This document shows positions 15,882-22,782 of a DNA stretch of 22,782 nt, piece by piece. The stretch's first letter is position 1; every line of letters starts with the position of its first letter. Source of the stretch: CAJQND01 sp051010095 (lineage in GTDB: Bacteria > Pseudomonadota > Alphaproteobacteria > Rhizobiales > CAJQND01); NCBI GenBank assembly GCA_051010095.1, contig JBPCVX010000030.1, positions 1 to 22,782 of the forward strand, in the 5' to 3' direction. The position numbers and the translations under genes are program-made. Below the pieces are notes generated by a model. That model was not told the DNA's origin and searched no databases. It was given only the letters and a program-made list of their open reading frames with translations.

Positions 15882-16904
15882 CTATTCGTTGTAATAGAGC
15901 TTACGAAGCTTGTCGTAATTCTCCATTCCACCCATTTTTTCCATGCGCCCTTTCATGCGGCCCCAGGCGGCATCTTCAGCTTGCGCAAGATATTTAGTGG
16001 AGGCCTCATCAGACATTTTGACGAATTTCATGCCACGCTTTTGCAACTCGGCTGCATCTGCTTCTTTGTCTTTTTGGCGCGCGTCATAGGATTTCTGTTC
16101 CCACTCGATCACTGTATCCTGGATGAGTTTTTGAGATTCCGGTGACAATTTCTCCCAGGCATCCTTGTTGAAGATCACACCAATATCTGTGTTGTAGAAC
16201 TCTGGATCGACGCGGTATTTCATGAATTTGTCCCACTTCAGGTCCATCAATCCGATCGAGGTCCATGCGGCCGCATCCACCACACCTTTTTCAAGCGCAG
16301 CATACACTTCCGTTGCCTTCATAGAGGCTGTGGTTGCGTTCAGACTTTCAAAGAACGCGTGATAAATTGGGTTATCGCGCAGTTTCACGCCGGTCAGGTC
16401 GATAACGCCGTCATCACCAAACTTGAACTCTTTGGTGGAATAAATATGGAAGCGGATACCGCCATCCACCCAGCCCAGATGCTTCACATTAAAGCGGCTC
16501 TGGTGCACTTCATCCATCAAGGCTGCACCGCCATTTTTGCGCACATCCATAGGCGTTACACGGGCCGCCACCATGGCATCAATTTCCGGCACCGATGCGC
16601 CATAAAAACTGCCGGGCGTCTGCACCATGTCCACAACACCATCGCGCACTGCTTGCGGTTGCTGGAACATGCCAATGGCCTCAGGGCCGCCGCGCACTTC
16701 GATCTGCACGATGCCTTTGCCCTTCTTGTTGATCTCATCGACCATGGCCAGGAACGATTTTGTATACACAAGGAAGGTCGGGAAGGCGTGGACCGCGCTC
16801 ACCTTGTCTTCAGCAAAACCCGGGCTTGCGAAGGACGCAATACCAAACGCGGCAGCAGTCGCGACGCCGGCAAATTTAAATTTAAGTGACTTAATAAGGT
16901 TCAT
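15882..16904 (-). CDS. dctP: TRAP transporter periplasmic substrate-binding protein (DctP type)
   Basis: This 340-aa periplasmic protein binds the TRAP substrate and delivers it to DctQM. Residues 1-31 are a Sec signal peptide ending in GFA before EDKVSAVHAF. The mature protein has the normal DctP length and features: an EINKKGKGIVQIEV segment, a GVVDMVQTPGSFYG ligand-proximal region, a KLRDN segment containing the Arg position that in many members pairs with a carboxylate, and AALEKGVVDAAAWTSIG. It is the first gene of the nine-gene minus-strand operon. The ATG at 16904 has a good SD (AGGGAG, 6 nt upstream). The likely ligand is an organic acid feeding the downstream IOR, ligase and lyase genes, but its identity cannot be read from sequence. 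Confidence 0.92.
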   Translation of the reverse strand: MNLIKSLKFKFAGVATAAAFGIASFASPGFAEDKVSAVHAFPTFLVYTKSFLAMVDEINKKGKGIVQIEVRGGPEAIGMFQQPQAVRDGVVDMVQTPGSFYGASVPEIDAMVAARVTPMDVRKNGGAALMDEVHQSRFNVKHLGWVDGGIRFHIYSTKEFKFGDDGVIDLTGVKLRDNPIYHAFFESLNATTASMKATEVYAALEKGVVDAAAWTSIGLMDLKWDKFMKYRVDPEFYNTDIGVIFNKDAWEKLSPESQKLIQDTVIEWEQKSYDARQKDKEADAAELQKRGMKFVKMSDEASTKYLAQAEDAAWGRMKGRMEKMGGMENYDKLRKLYYNE

Positions 16905-17064
16905 TTTCTTCTCCCTGTCGGAAAGCTTTTTATTACGTTGCCGCTATGAGACGCTGTTATGGCCAAAAGATCAAGATGGGTGCGCGCATGAGTTCTCAAC
17001 AGGAAGTATTGCTCTGGCCCGGTGAGTTGCTATTGTCACGGCTTGATTTAGCGCCGGAGGTTGA
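16905..17064. promoter_or_regulatory. Divergent promoter region between the two catabolic operons
   Basis: This 160-nt gap must hold the promoters of both operons. For the plus strand, TTGCTC (17009-17014), a 16-nt spacer and TATTGT (17031-17036) form a weak sigma-70-like pair, and GGAGG (17056-17060) is the SD of the opine-dehydrogenase-like gene. For the minus strand, a TTGATC box near 16968-16973 with a poor -10 is the best candidate. No clear operator palindrome was seen. The shared region suggests common control of both operons, though no regulator gene lies in the window. Confidence 0.4.
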
Positions 17065-18150
17065 ATGCGCATTGCAGTTTTAGGCGGGGGAAACGGATCG
17101 CACGCGGCAGCCGCCGATTTATCCGAAATGGGCCACGATATCGCGTTTTGGCGGCGAAATACCGCAGAAATTGAAGGTTTACGGGCAGCAGACAACGCAT
17201 TGCAATTAAAAGATTTTAAGGGCATGCGGGCTGTTAAACTGGCGCTTGTGACCAACGATATGGGCGAAGCAGTGCGTGGTGCAGACCTTATCGTGTGCCC
17301 TGCGCCTGCCACCGCGCAACGCGATATTGCGCGCGCTTTGGCAGGTCATTTGCACGACGGGCAAGCGATTTTTCTGCCACCTGGAACATTTGGCTCTTAT
17401 CTCATGATGCAAGAACTGCGTAATGCGGGAGAAAAGGCTGATATCGCCATTTCAGAAGCAGGTACCTTGCCTTATCTCACCCGTAAACATGGGCCCCATG
17501 AAATCGCCATCACCACCCGCGCAACGCGCCTGCCGTCGGGCACATTTCCGCTGCGGCTTAAAGATCATGCATTGGGCGTTATCAAACAAGCCTATCCTTG
17601 TGTTGAAGATGCAGGCGATGGTTTATCCGGCGCGCTGATGAATGCCGGCCCGATTATTCACCCACCCCTGATCATGATGAATGCGGGCCCGATTGAGCAT
17701 TTTGATCATTGGGATATTCATAATGAAGGCACGCAAGCCTCCGTGCGCCGGGTAACGACACGCCTCGACGCAGAACGCATAGCGGTGCGCGAGGCACTTG
17801 GCTATGGCGCGCCGCATTTCCCGCTGGCCGATCATTACGCGAGCGACGGCGATGAATGGATGTATGGCAATCTTGCCCATGATAAACTGACTGATTCAGG
17901 CGATTGGCGCGAACATCTGGTGCTTACCGAACACCGCTATATGCGCGAAGATGTGGCAACAGGCCTGGCGTTCCTGGTATCAGTTGCTGATTGGGCGGAT
18001 GTGCCAGCACCTACAGCGACCGGTTTGCTGGCAATAGGGTCTGCCATTTGCAGCGATGATTTCCGCACATCAGGACGCACGTTGGAAAACCTTGATCTTG
18101 CAAAATTTAGCCGTGCTGAAATGACCACCCTTCTGGGAGACGGCATATAA
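17065..18150 (+). CDS. NAD/NADP octopine/nopaline (opine) dehydrogenase-family protein
   Basis: This 361-aa cytoplasmic oxidoreductase has an N-terminal Rossmann domain with the dinucleotide motif GGGNGSHAA (residues 7-15) and a C-terminal opine-dehydrogenase-type helical domain, with conserved segments such as NAGPIIHPP, NEG and the downstream LxxHR region (LTEHRYMRED). Family members reversibly join or split an amino acid and a 2-oxoacid (opines). In a catabolic operon it could release a 2-oxoacid for the IOR enzyme encoded divergently, but family members with other 2-hydroxyacid or imine substrates are possible. It is the first gene of the plus operon, has a strong SD (GGAGG, 4 nt before the ATG), and its stop overlaps the next start as TAATG. 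Family assignment is good, substrate open. Confidence 0.83.
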   Translation: MRIAVLGGGNGSHAAAADLSEMGHDIAFWRRNTAEIEGLRAADNALQLKDFKGMRAVKLALVTNDMGEAVRGADLIVCPAPATAQRDIARALAGHLHDGQAIFLPPGTFGSYLMMQELRNAGEKADIAISEAGTLPYLTRKHGPHEIAITTRATRLPSGTFPLRLKDHALGVIKQAYPCVEDAGDGLSGALMNAGPIIHPPLIMMNAGPIEHFDHWDIHNEGTQASVRRVTTRLDAERIAVREALGYGAPHFPLADHYASDGDEWMYGNLAHDKLTDSGDWREHLVLTEHRYMREDVATGLAFLVSVADWADVPAPTATGLLAIGSAICSDDFRTSGRTLENLDLAKFSRAEMTTLLGDGI

Positions 18151-19142
18151 TGGCGGCAACACCAATCATTGCCGCCGCCGGTGCCGGACGCATGGGCCGA
18201 GGCATAGCCATCGTTTTTGCGTTCGCCGGGCACGATGTTCATCTGGTGGATCTTAAATCCAGAACGCCGGAAGAATTTTCGGCGCTAAAAGAAAGTGCAT
18301 TGGCTGAAGTCGGCACCACACTTACAATGCTGTCGCAATTCGGCATGCTGCCTGCTGAGGCAATCGAGAAAGCCGTCGCGCGCGTGCATGTCTTCGCGTG
18401 TAACGAGGCGGAAGCGGGATTGAATACTGCAGGATATATTTTCGAGGCGGTGCCTGAAACACTTGCGGCAAAGGAAGATGCCTTTGCGCTCATCTGCACC
18501 CACGCTGCTGAAACCGCCATCATCGCTTCAACCACCTCAACCATACTCTCTACTGATCTGGAGCAATATGTTTCGCACCCGGAACGATTTCTCAACGCCC
18601 ATTGGCTCAACCCTGCCTTCCTGGTGCCACTTGTTGAGCTCTCCCCCGCATCGGCCACCGCCGAGGGCACAACTGCGGCGCTGAAAACCTTGCTTGAGCA
18701 GATCGGCAAAGTTCCAGTCGTGTGTACTGCAAGTCCGGGCTATATCGTGCCGCGCATTCAAGCACTTGCCATGAATGAGGCAGCGCGCCTGGTTGAAGAA
18801 GGTGTAGCATCGGCGGAAGACATTGATAAAGCTACCAAATATGGTTTTGGCTTCCGGTTTGCGATTTTGGGCCTGTTGGAATTCATCGACTGGGGCGGTG
18901 GTGATATCTTGTTCTATGCTTCGCGTTATATGCGTGAAGCCACCGGGGAAGACCGGTTTGCTGCCCCGCAAATTGTTAAAGACAATATGGCTGAAGGGCG
19001 CAACGGCCTGCGGGATAAAGCGGGCTTTCTGGATTATGAAAACATGGATATTCCAGACTATCAGCGCGCGCGCCTGGAAGCTTTTGCCGCTATGTTGAAG
19101 CATATGGATAAATTACCAAAACCAGGTGGTGCAATCCAATGA
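18150..19142 (+). CDS. 3-hydroxyacyl-CoA dehydrogenase-family NAD-dependent oxidoreductase
   Basis: This 330-aa protein has the 3HCDH layout: an NAD-binding Rossmann domain starting GAGRMGRGIA (residues 11-20) with the acidic D34 of HLVDL that binds NAD ribose, and a C-terminal helical dimerisation domain. The active-site region NAHWLNPAFLVPLVE carries the catalytic His and the Glu of the His-Glu pair. A GYIVPRIQ segment opens the C-domain as expected. The family includes 3-hydroxybutyryl-CoA, L-carnitine and L-gulonate dehydrogenases; the length of about 330 aa and the WLNP variant allow either a CoA-ester or a free beta-hydroxyacid substrate. It overlaps the gene before it by one base and the LeuC-like gene after it by ATGA, so the three are translationally coupled. 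Confidence 0.88.
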   Translation: MAATPIIAAAGAGRMGRGIAIVFAFAGHDVHLVDLKSRTPEEFSALKESALAEVGTTLTMLSQFGMLPAEAIEKAVARVHVFACNEAEAGLNTAGYIFEAVPETLAAKEDAFALICTHAAETAIIASTTSTILSTDLEQYVSHPERFLNAHWLNPAFLVPLVELSPASATAEGTTAALKTLLEQIGKVPVVCTASPGYIVPRIQALAMNEAARLVEEGVASAEDIDKATKYGFGFRFAILGLLEFIDWGGGDILFYASRYMREATGEDRFAAPQIVKDNMAEGRNGLRDKAGFLDYENMDIPDYQRARLEAFAAMLKHMDKLPKPGGAIQ

Positions 19143-20407
19143 CAGCGCAAACGCTGGCGCAAAAAATCATCGCCAACGCCGCGGGCCGCGATCAGGTCAC
19201 TTGCGGAGAGATCGTTACGGCCCAAGTTGATCTGGCCATGGTGCATGATTCAAGCGGACCAAGGCGGCTTAAGCCAGTTCTCGAAGAATTGGGGGTTGAT
19301 GTGTGGGATCCAGATAAAGTTGCGATTATCACAGATCATTTTGTGCCCGCGTTCGATGATATGACACGGGAAATTCAAACCCTCACACGTGAATGGGTCG
19401 CGCAGCAAAACATCAAGGCGTTTCATGATCAAATTGGCATTTGCCATGTGGTGTTGCCAGAACAAGGACATCTGAAACCGGGCATGTTCGTTGTGGGCGG
19501 GGACAGCCATTCGCCCACGGGCGGGGCCTTTGGGGCTTATATGTTCGGCATTGGTGCAACCGAGATGGCGGGCGTTATGGCTACGGGCGAAATCTGGATC
19601 AAGGTGCCTGAAACCATTTTGATTGAATGGCAAGGCACGCTTTCAGATTTTGTGGTGGCGAAGGATATTATGCTCGCCCTGTGCGGCGCATTGGGCATGG
19701 ATGGCGGCGGCTATCAGGCGGTTGAATATACCGGGTCTGCAATATCAGCACTTCCCATGCGCGCGCGTATGACACTTGCCAACATGGCAGCCGAGCTTGG
19801 TGCGCAAACGGGCTTAATTGCGCCAGATAGTGTAACCCTGGATTATCTCGCTGAACGCGACGTTCACCTTGATGACATCAGCCACTGGCAAACCGATGCC
19901 AGCGCACCCACAAAAGCACATCACACCTTTAATGCCAGCACGCTTGCCCCACAGGTTGCAGCCCCCCATTCACCTGCCAACGCGGCAGATGTGAGCGACT
20001 ATGAACCAACGCCCGTAACTGTTGCCTATATCGGTGCCTGCACAGGAGCAAAGCTTGATGATTTGCGCGGTGCAGCTCAAGTTTTGAAAAACAATAAACT
20101 TGCACCAGGTGTCGAGCTTTTGGTGGCGCCTGCCTCAAAGCAAGATCAGGACTTGGCCGCATCTGAAGGGGTGATGAGTGTCTTTGAAGATGCCGGCGCG
20201 CGCATCTTGCCAAATTCATGCGGCATTTGCGCAGGCTATGGCACCGACAGGTTGGGCGAAGATGTTGTGTGCATCTCGTCCACAGCGCGTAATTTTAAGG
20301 GCCGTATGGGCGCAGCATCATCGCAGGTTTATCTCGCATCGCCATACACGGTTGCAGCCTCGGCCATTGTGGGCCAGATTGCTGATCCGCGCGAGATTAT
20401 GGGATAG
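19139..20407 (+). CDS. Aconitase/3-isopropylmalate dehydratase-type large subunit (hydro-lyase)
   Basis: This 422-aa protein is the large, Fe-S-binding part of an aconitase-superfamily hydro-lyase, similar in length to LeuC and HacA. Landmarks are the AQVDLAMVHD substrate segment, GGDSHSPTGGAFGAYMFGIGATE, and three candidate [4Fe-4S] ligands in GACTGAK and in NSCGICAGYG (CxxC). The usual SCTN sequence reads ACTG and the usual GCGPC reads SCGIC, so it is divergent from true LeuC. Such enzymes isomerise or hydrate beta-hydroxy acids, as in isopropylmalate, homocitrate or dimethylmalate metabolism. They need a swivelling small subunit, usually encoded next door; none is present here, and the next gene is a dehalogenase. 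It either borrows a LeuD-type partner from elsewhere or works alone. Substrate unknown. Confidence 0.85.
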   Translation: MTAQTLAQKIIANAAGRDQVTCGEIVTAQVDLAMVHDSSGPRRLKPVLEELGVDVWDPDKVAIITDHFVPAFDDMTREIQTLTREWVAQQNIKAFHDQIGICHVVLPEQGHLKPGMFVVGGDSHSPTGGAFGAYMFGIGATEMAGVMATGEIWIKVPETILIEWQGTLSDFVVAKDIMLALCGALGMDGGGYQAVEYTGSAISALPMRARMTLANMAAELGAQTGLIAPDSVTLDYLAERDVHLDDISHWQTDASAPTKAHHTFNASTLAPQVAAPHSPANAADVSDYEPTPVTVAYIGACTGAKLDDLRGAAQVLKNNKLAPGVELLVAPASKQDQDLAASEGVMSVFEDAGARILPNSCGICAGYGTDRLGEDVVCISSTARNFKGRMGAASSQVYLASPYTVAASAIVGQIADPREIMG

Positions 20408-20424
20408 CTCTGGGAGAACATGGC

Positions 20425-21297
20425 ATGAGCTGGAAAGACCAAAAGCAATTCACAGAAATTGACGGGCTCAAGATGGCCTATGTGGAGATGGGTGAAGGCC
20501 CAACCATGTTGTTTCTCCATGGTAACCCAACGTCGTCTTATCTGTGGCGTGATATCATGCAGCCATTGTCAGACAGTTATCGGTGCATCGCACCTGATCT
20601 GATTGGAATGGGCGATTCCGACAAGCTGCCCAACAGCGGGCCTGATCGTTACCGCTTCATTGAGCACCGCGAATATCTAAACAAGATACTTGATGAGATT
20701 TTGCCAGATGGTCCGGTCATTCTCGTTATTCATGACTGGGGGTCTGCCCTTGGCTTTGATTGGGCTATGCGCAATGCCGATCGGGTGGCGGGCATTGCCT
20801 ACATGGAAGGCATTGTGAAACCCATGGCCTGGGATGAGTTTAATCAGGATGCACGGCACATATTTGAAGGCTTCCGCTCGCCCGCTGGAGAGGCGATGGT
20901 GCTTGAGAAAAATGTGTTTGTAGAGGCGATTTTGCCTGGCTCCGTTCTGCGCGGGCTCACCGATGAAGAGATGGCTGAATACCGCCGCCCGTTTGAAACA
21001 CCTGGCGAAGACCGTCGACCAACTCTCACCTGGCCCCGCCAAATTCCGCTCGGTGGAGAGCCGCAAGACGTGGCGGAAATTGTTGAGGCTTATGGCGCGT
21101 TTCATGCAGCAAGCAACACACCGAAGCTTTTCATAAACGCGGAACCGGGAGCCATTCTCATTGGCCCGCAGCGCGAATTCTGCCACAGCTGGAAGAACCA
21201 GCAAGAAGTGACCGTAAAAGGAAGCCACTTTATTCAGGAAGATTCAGCAGTTGATATCACCGATGCCATCCGCGCGTGGCAGGCGGGCCTGACCTAA
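20425..21297 (+). CDS. LinB/DhaA-like haloalkane dehalogenase (HLD-II type alpha/beta hydrolase)
   Basis: This 290-aa cytoplasmic alpha/beta hydrolase is very close in layout to haloalkane dehalogenases LinB and DhaA, which replace a carbon-bound halide with hydroxyl from water. All five key residues are present: nucleophile D104 in HDWGSALGF, halide-stabilising W105 and N34 (HGNPTSSYLW), catalytic acid E128 (AYMEG) and base H268 (GSHFIQED). Placement of the acid after strand 6 marks subfamily II. Segments LIGMGDSDKL, NVFVEAILPG and KLFINAEPGA are also typical. It starts 17 nt after the LeuC-like gene with SD GGGAGAA and ends in a 4-nt overlap with the convergent DUF924 gene. Some homologues have other hydrolytic roles, but intact residues favour true dehalogenase activity. 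Confidence 0.93.
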   Translation: MSWKDQKQFTEIDGLKMAYVEMGEGPTMLFLHGNPTSSYLWRDIMQPLSDSYRCIAPDLIGMGDSDKLPNSGPDRYRFIEHREYLNKILDEILPDGPVILVIHDWGSALGFDWAMRNADRVAGIAYMEGIVKPMAWDEFNQDARHIFEGFRSPAGEAMVLEKNVFVEAILPGSVLRGLTDEEMAEYRRPFETPGEDRRPTLTWPRQIPLGGEPQDVAEIVEAYGAFHAASNTPKLFINAEPGAILIGPQREFCHSWKNQQEVTVKGSHFIQEDSAVDITDAIRAWQAGLT

Positions 21298-21839
21298 CCG
21301 GCAAAACCGCCAGATGCCATAAAGTCCAGTTCTTCCTGGGTTGACTGGCGCTCAAGGATCTCGTTGCGGTGGGGAAAGCGACCAAACCGCTTAATCGTTT
21401 CAAGGTGCTGCTTGGAGTGCTTCAGCTTAAGCTCTTCGCCTTCACTTTGAAATATTTCAAAACACCTTTGTTGATCATCCAGCCGTTCAGAATGCATGAA
21501 AGGCATATAGAGAAAGTGCCGCGCCTGATCTGGTAACTCGCCATCAATGCCGCGCGCGATTGCTTCTTTGGATAGGGTAAGCGCCTTTGCATCGGCGGCA
21601 TACATATCAGGCGAACCGCGGTACATATTGCGCGAAAACTGATCGAGCAGAATGATCAATGCAAGAATACCGTCAGGCGTTTCTGTCCACGCGTCAAGAC
21701 CACCGGCACGCCCTAGTTGGTTGGCGTGTTGAAAAGTCGCAGTAATCGCTTGATCGAAATCATCATCTTTTGCGAACCATTTTTTGGGTCCAGCCTCGAA
21801 CCAAAAATCGAGCACGTCACGCGGTGTTACATTAGTCAT
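21294..21839 (-). CDS. DUF924-family protein of unknown function
   Basis: This 181-aa helical protein matches DUF924. It opens with VLDFWFEAGPKKWFAKDDDFD, carries the central signature LLDQFSRNMYRG, and has the downstream helical segments ARHFLYMPFMHSE and the conserved tail RFGRFPHRNEIL. The fold is a TPR-like helical bundle; no enzymatic motif is visible and no function is established to my knowledge. It starts 12 nt after the moeA stop, so it is probably cotranscribed with moeA, and its stop overlaps the dehalogenase stop by 4 nt in convergent orientation. No strong SD is seen (AAGAAAG before the ATG). Confidence 0.9.
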   Translation of the reverse strand: MTNVTPRDVLDFWFEAGPKKWFAKDDDFDQAITATFQHANQLGRAGGLDAWTETPDGILALIILLDQFSRNMYRGSPDMYAADAKALTLSKEAIARGIDGELPDQARHFLYMPFMHSERLDDQQRCFEIFQSEGEELKLKHSKQHLETIKRFGRFPHRNEILERQSTQEELDFMASGGFAG

Positions 21840-21851
21840 AATTTTCTTTCT

Positions 21852-22782
21852 TTAAATTGTGATGCCAAATGAGGCATAGGGAATAAATTTTAGAAGGTCG
21901 CCCTCTGAAACTTGGGTGACCTCCTCTGAAATCTCAATAAGGCCTGTGGCCGCCGTGAGGCCTGAAATAAGGCCCGATCCGTCTCGTTCAAATTTTTTCA
22001 AACGTCCATCTTCAATCCATCCGCGCCAGAACTCGCGCCGGTCTGGCTTCTTCTTAGGGATTGAGAAGCCTGCTGGCAGCTCAAAACCTTGCGGCGGCGT
22101 CCAGTTCGCCCCTTGCAAATGGGCAAACATCGGTCTGGCGTACAAAAGAAAACACACAAATGCCGCCACCGGATTGCCAGGAAGGCCAAGAAACACGCAA
22201 TCATCCAATTGGCCAAAAGTGAGTGGACGACCAGGCTTAATGGCAAGCTGCCAGGCATGAAGTTTACCCTTTTCAGCGATCAGGCTAACCATGTGATCCT
22301 CTTCACCCCGGCTTGCCCCACCGGTGGTGATGATCACTTCATGGGTTTGAGCAGCAGCCAACATCGCGTCGTGCACCACGTCTGCGTCATCCGGCAAAAT
22401 GCCCAGATCACTCACCTTGGCATTGACCGTTTCAAGCAAGCCCGCCAGCAAATAATGATTAGAATCATAAACCTTGCCGGGCGTAAATGGCTCACCTGGC
22501 CTAATGACTTCATCACCGCTTGAGACCAACGCAACCTTCAAAGGTGCATAACAAGTAATCTCTGGCACACCGGTCGACGCAATCGCTGCAAGAAGCTGTG
22601 GTGTAACTGCACGGCCTGCACCGGCGACCACATCGTCCTTTTCAACATCTTCACCCGCTTTGCGCACATTCATATTTGCCTTCACGCCAGCGGAGATAAT
22701 CACGCTTTGTCCTTGGGTCTCGCAATCTTCCTGCATCACCACCGTATCGGCGCCTTCGGGCATGGGGGCGCCTGTAAAAATG
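21852..22782 (-). CDS. moeA: Molybdopterin molybdotransferase MoeA (5' truncated)
   Basis: The C-terminal ~309 residues of MoeA enter from the right edge (in frame from IFTGAPMPEGADTVVMQED). MoeA inserts molybdate into adenylylated molybdopterin, giving Moco. The fragment includes the domain-II edge with AVTPQLLAAIASTG, the MoCF-fold core with VALVSSGDEV, TTGGASRGEEDH (the Mo/MPT-site Asp) and AIKPGRPLTFG, then LPGNPVAAFV, and the small C-terminal beta-barrel domain ending ASFGITI. It lacks only the N-terminal part outside the window. It is the first visible gene of a minus-strand pair with the DUF924 gene, 12 nt apart. Confidence 0.95.
   Translation of the reverse strand, partial: IFTGAPMPEGADTVVMQEDCETQGQSVIISAGVKANMNVRKAGEDVEKDDVVAGAGRAVTPQLLAAIASTGVPEITCYAPLKVALVSSGDEVIRPGEPFTPGKVYDSNHYLLAGLLETVNAKVSDLGILPDDADVVHDAMLAAAQTHEVIITTGGASRGEEDHMVSLIAEKGKLHAWQLAIKPGRPLTFGQLDDCVFLGLPGNPVAAFVCFLLYARPMFAHLQGANWTPPQGFELPAGFSIPKKKPDRREFWRGWIEDGRLKKFERDGSGLISGLTAATGLIEISEEVTQVSEGDLLKFIPYASFGITI

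Noticed and set aside
18537..19103. 188-codon minus-strand frame opposite the 3HCDH-like gene
   Set aside because: Shadow of a clear Rossmann/3HCDH coding sequence; no RBS or motif.
1..22782. Mobile elements, CRISPR arrays, tRNA or rRNA genes
   Set aside because: No transposase, integrase, regular direct repeats, cloverleaf or rRNA-like segments were seen on reading both strands; a tRNAscan or CRISPR finder run was not possible here.

Overview
The window looks like a chromosomal segment of an alphaproteobacterium, probably a marine or host-associated one. The evidence is moderate GC, a Nfu-type Fe-S protein, a ProX/V/W-type quaternary-amine ABC importer, a TRAP transporter, and operons whose genes overlap by 1-8 nt. 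No IS element, phage gene, RNA gene, CRISPR array or transcriptional regulator was found. The genes are densely packed: no gene-free stretch exceeds 300 nt, and the longest is 230 nt.

Layout. (1) 1-212: 3' end of a NifU/Nfu Fe-S carrier gene, followed by a probable terminator. (2) 443-5424, plus strand: a substrate-binding protein with a terminator-like hairpin after it, a ProV-type ATPase, an unusual permease carrying two BPD domains in one chain, and an Asp/Glu/hydantoin-racemase-fold protein that lacks both catalytic cysteines. (3) 5427-16904, minus strand, a nine-gene operon read from 16904 downwards: TRAP dctP-dctQ-dctM, a two-subunit indolepyruvate-ferredoxin-oxidoreductase-type enzyme, an acyl-CoA ligase, a Cys-less thiolase-like protein, a DUF35 Zn-ribbon/OB domain fused to a degenerate short-chain dehydrogenase (SDR), and a cyclase/kynurenine-formamidase-family metallohydrolase. 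(4) 17065-21297, plus strand, divergent from (3) across a 160-nt gap: an opine-dehydrogenase-family protein, a 3-hydroxyacyl-CoA-dehydrogenase-family protein, an aconitase/LeuC-type large subunit without a small subunit, and a LinB-like haloalkane dehalogenase. (5) 21294-22782, minus strand: a DUF924 protein and the 3' part of moeA.

Blocks 3 and 4 together look like a catabolic module not known to me as a characterised pathway. The inferred logic is TRAP uptake of an organic acid; formation of CoA thioesters by the ligase and by oxidative decarboxylation of a 2-oxoacid; C-C bond cleavage by the thiolase-like/DUF35 pair, as in Ltp2-DUF35 aldolases or BbsAB; hydration and oxidation by the LeuC-like and 3HCDH-like enzymes; and hydrolytic steps by the cyclase and dehalogenase. 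The substrate cannot be read from sequence. The IOR enzyme together with an isatin-hydrolase/kynurenine-formamidase-family enzyme makes an aryl or indole compound one reasonable guess.

The most unusual points are the DUF35-pseudo-SDR fusion with a strong Shine-Dalgarno and ATG exactly at the domain junction, the several enzyme-family proteins missing canonical catalytic residues, the orphan LeuC-like subunit, and hairpins placed at the transporter gene boundaries.
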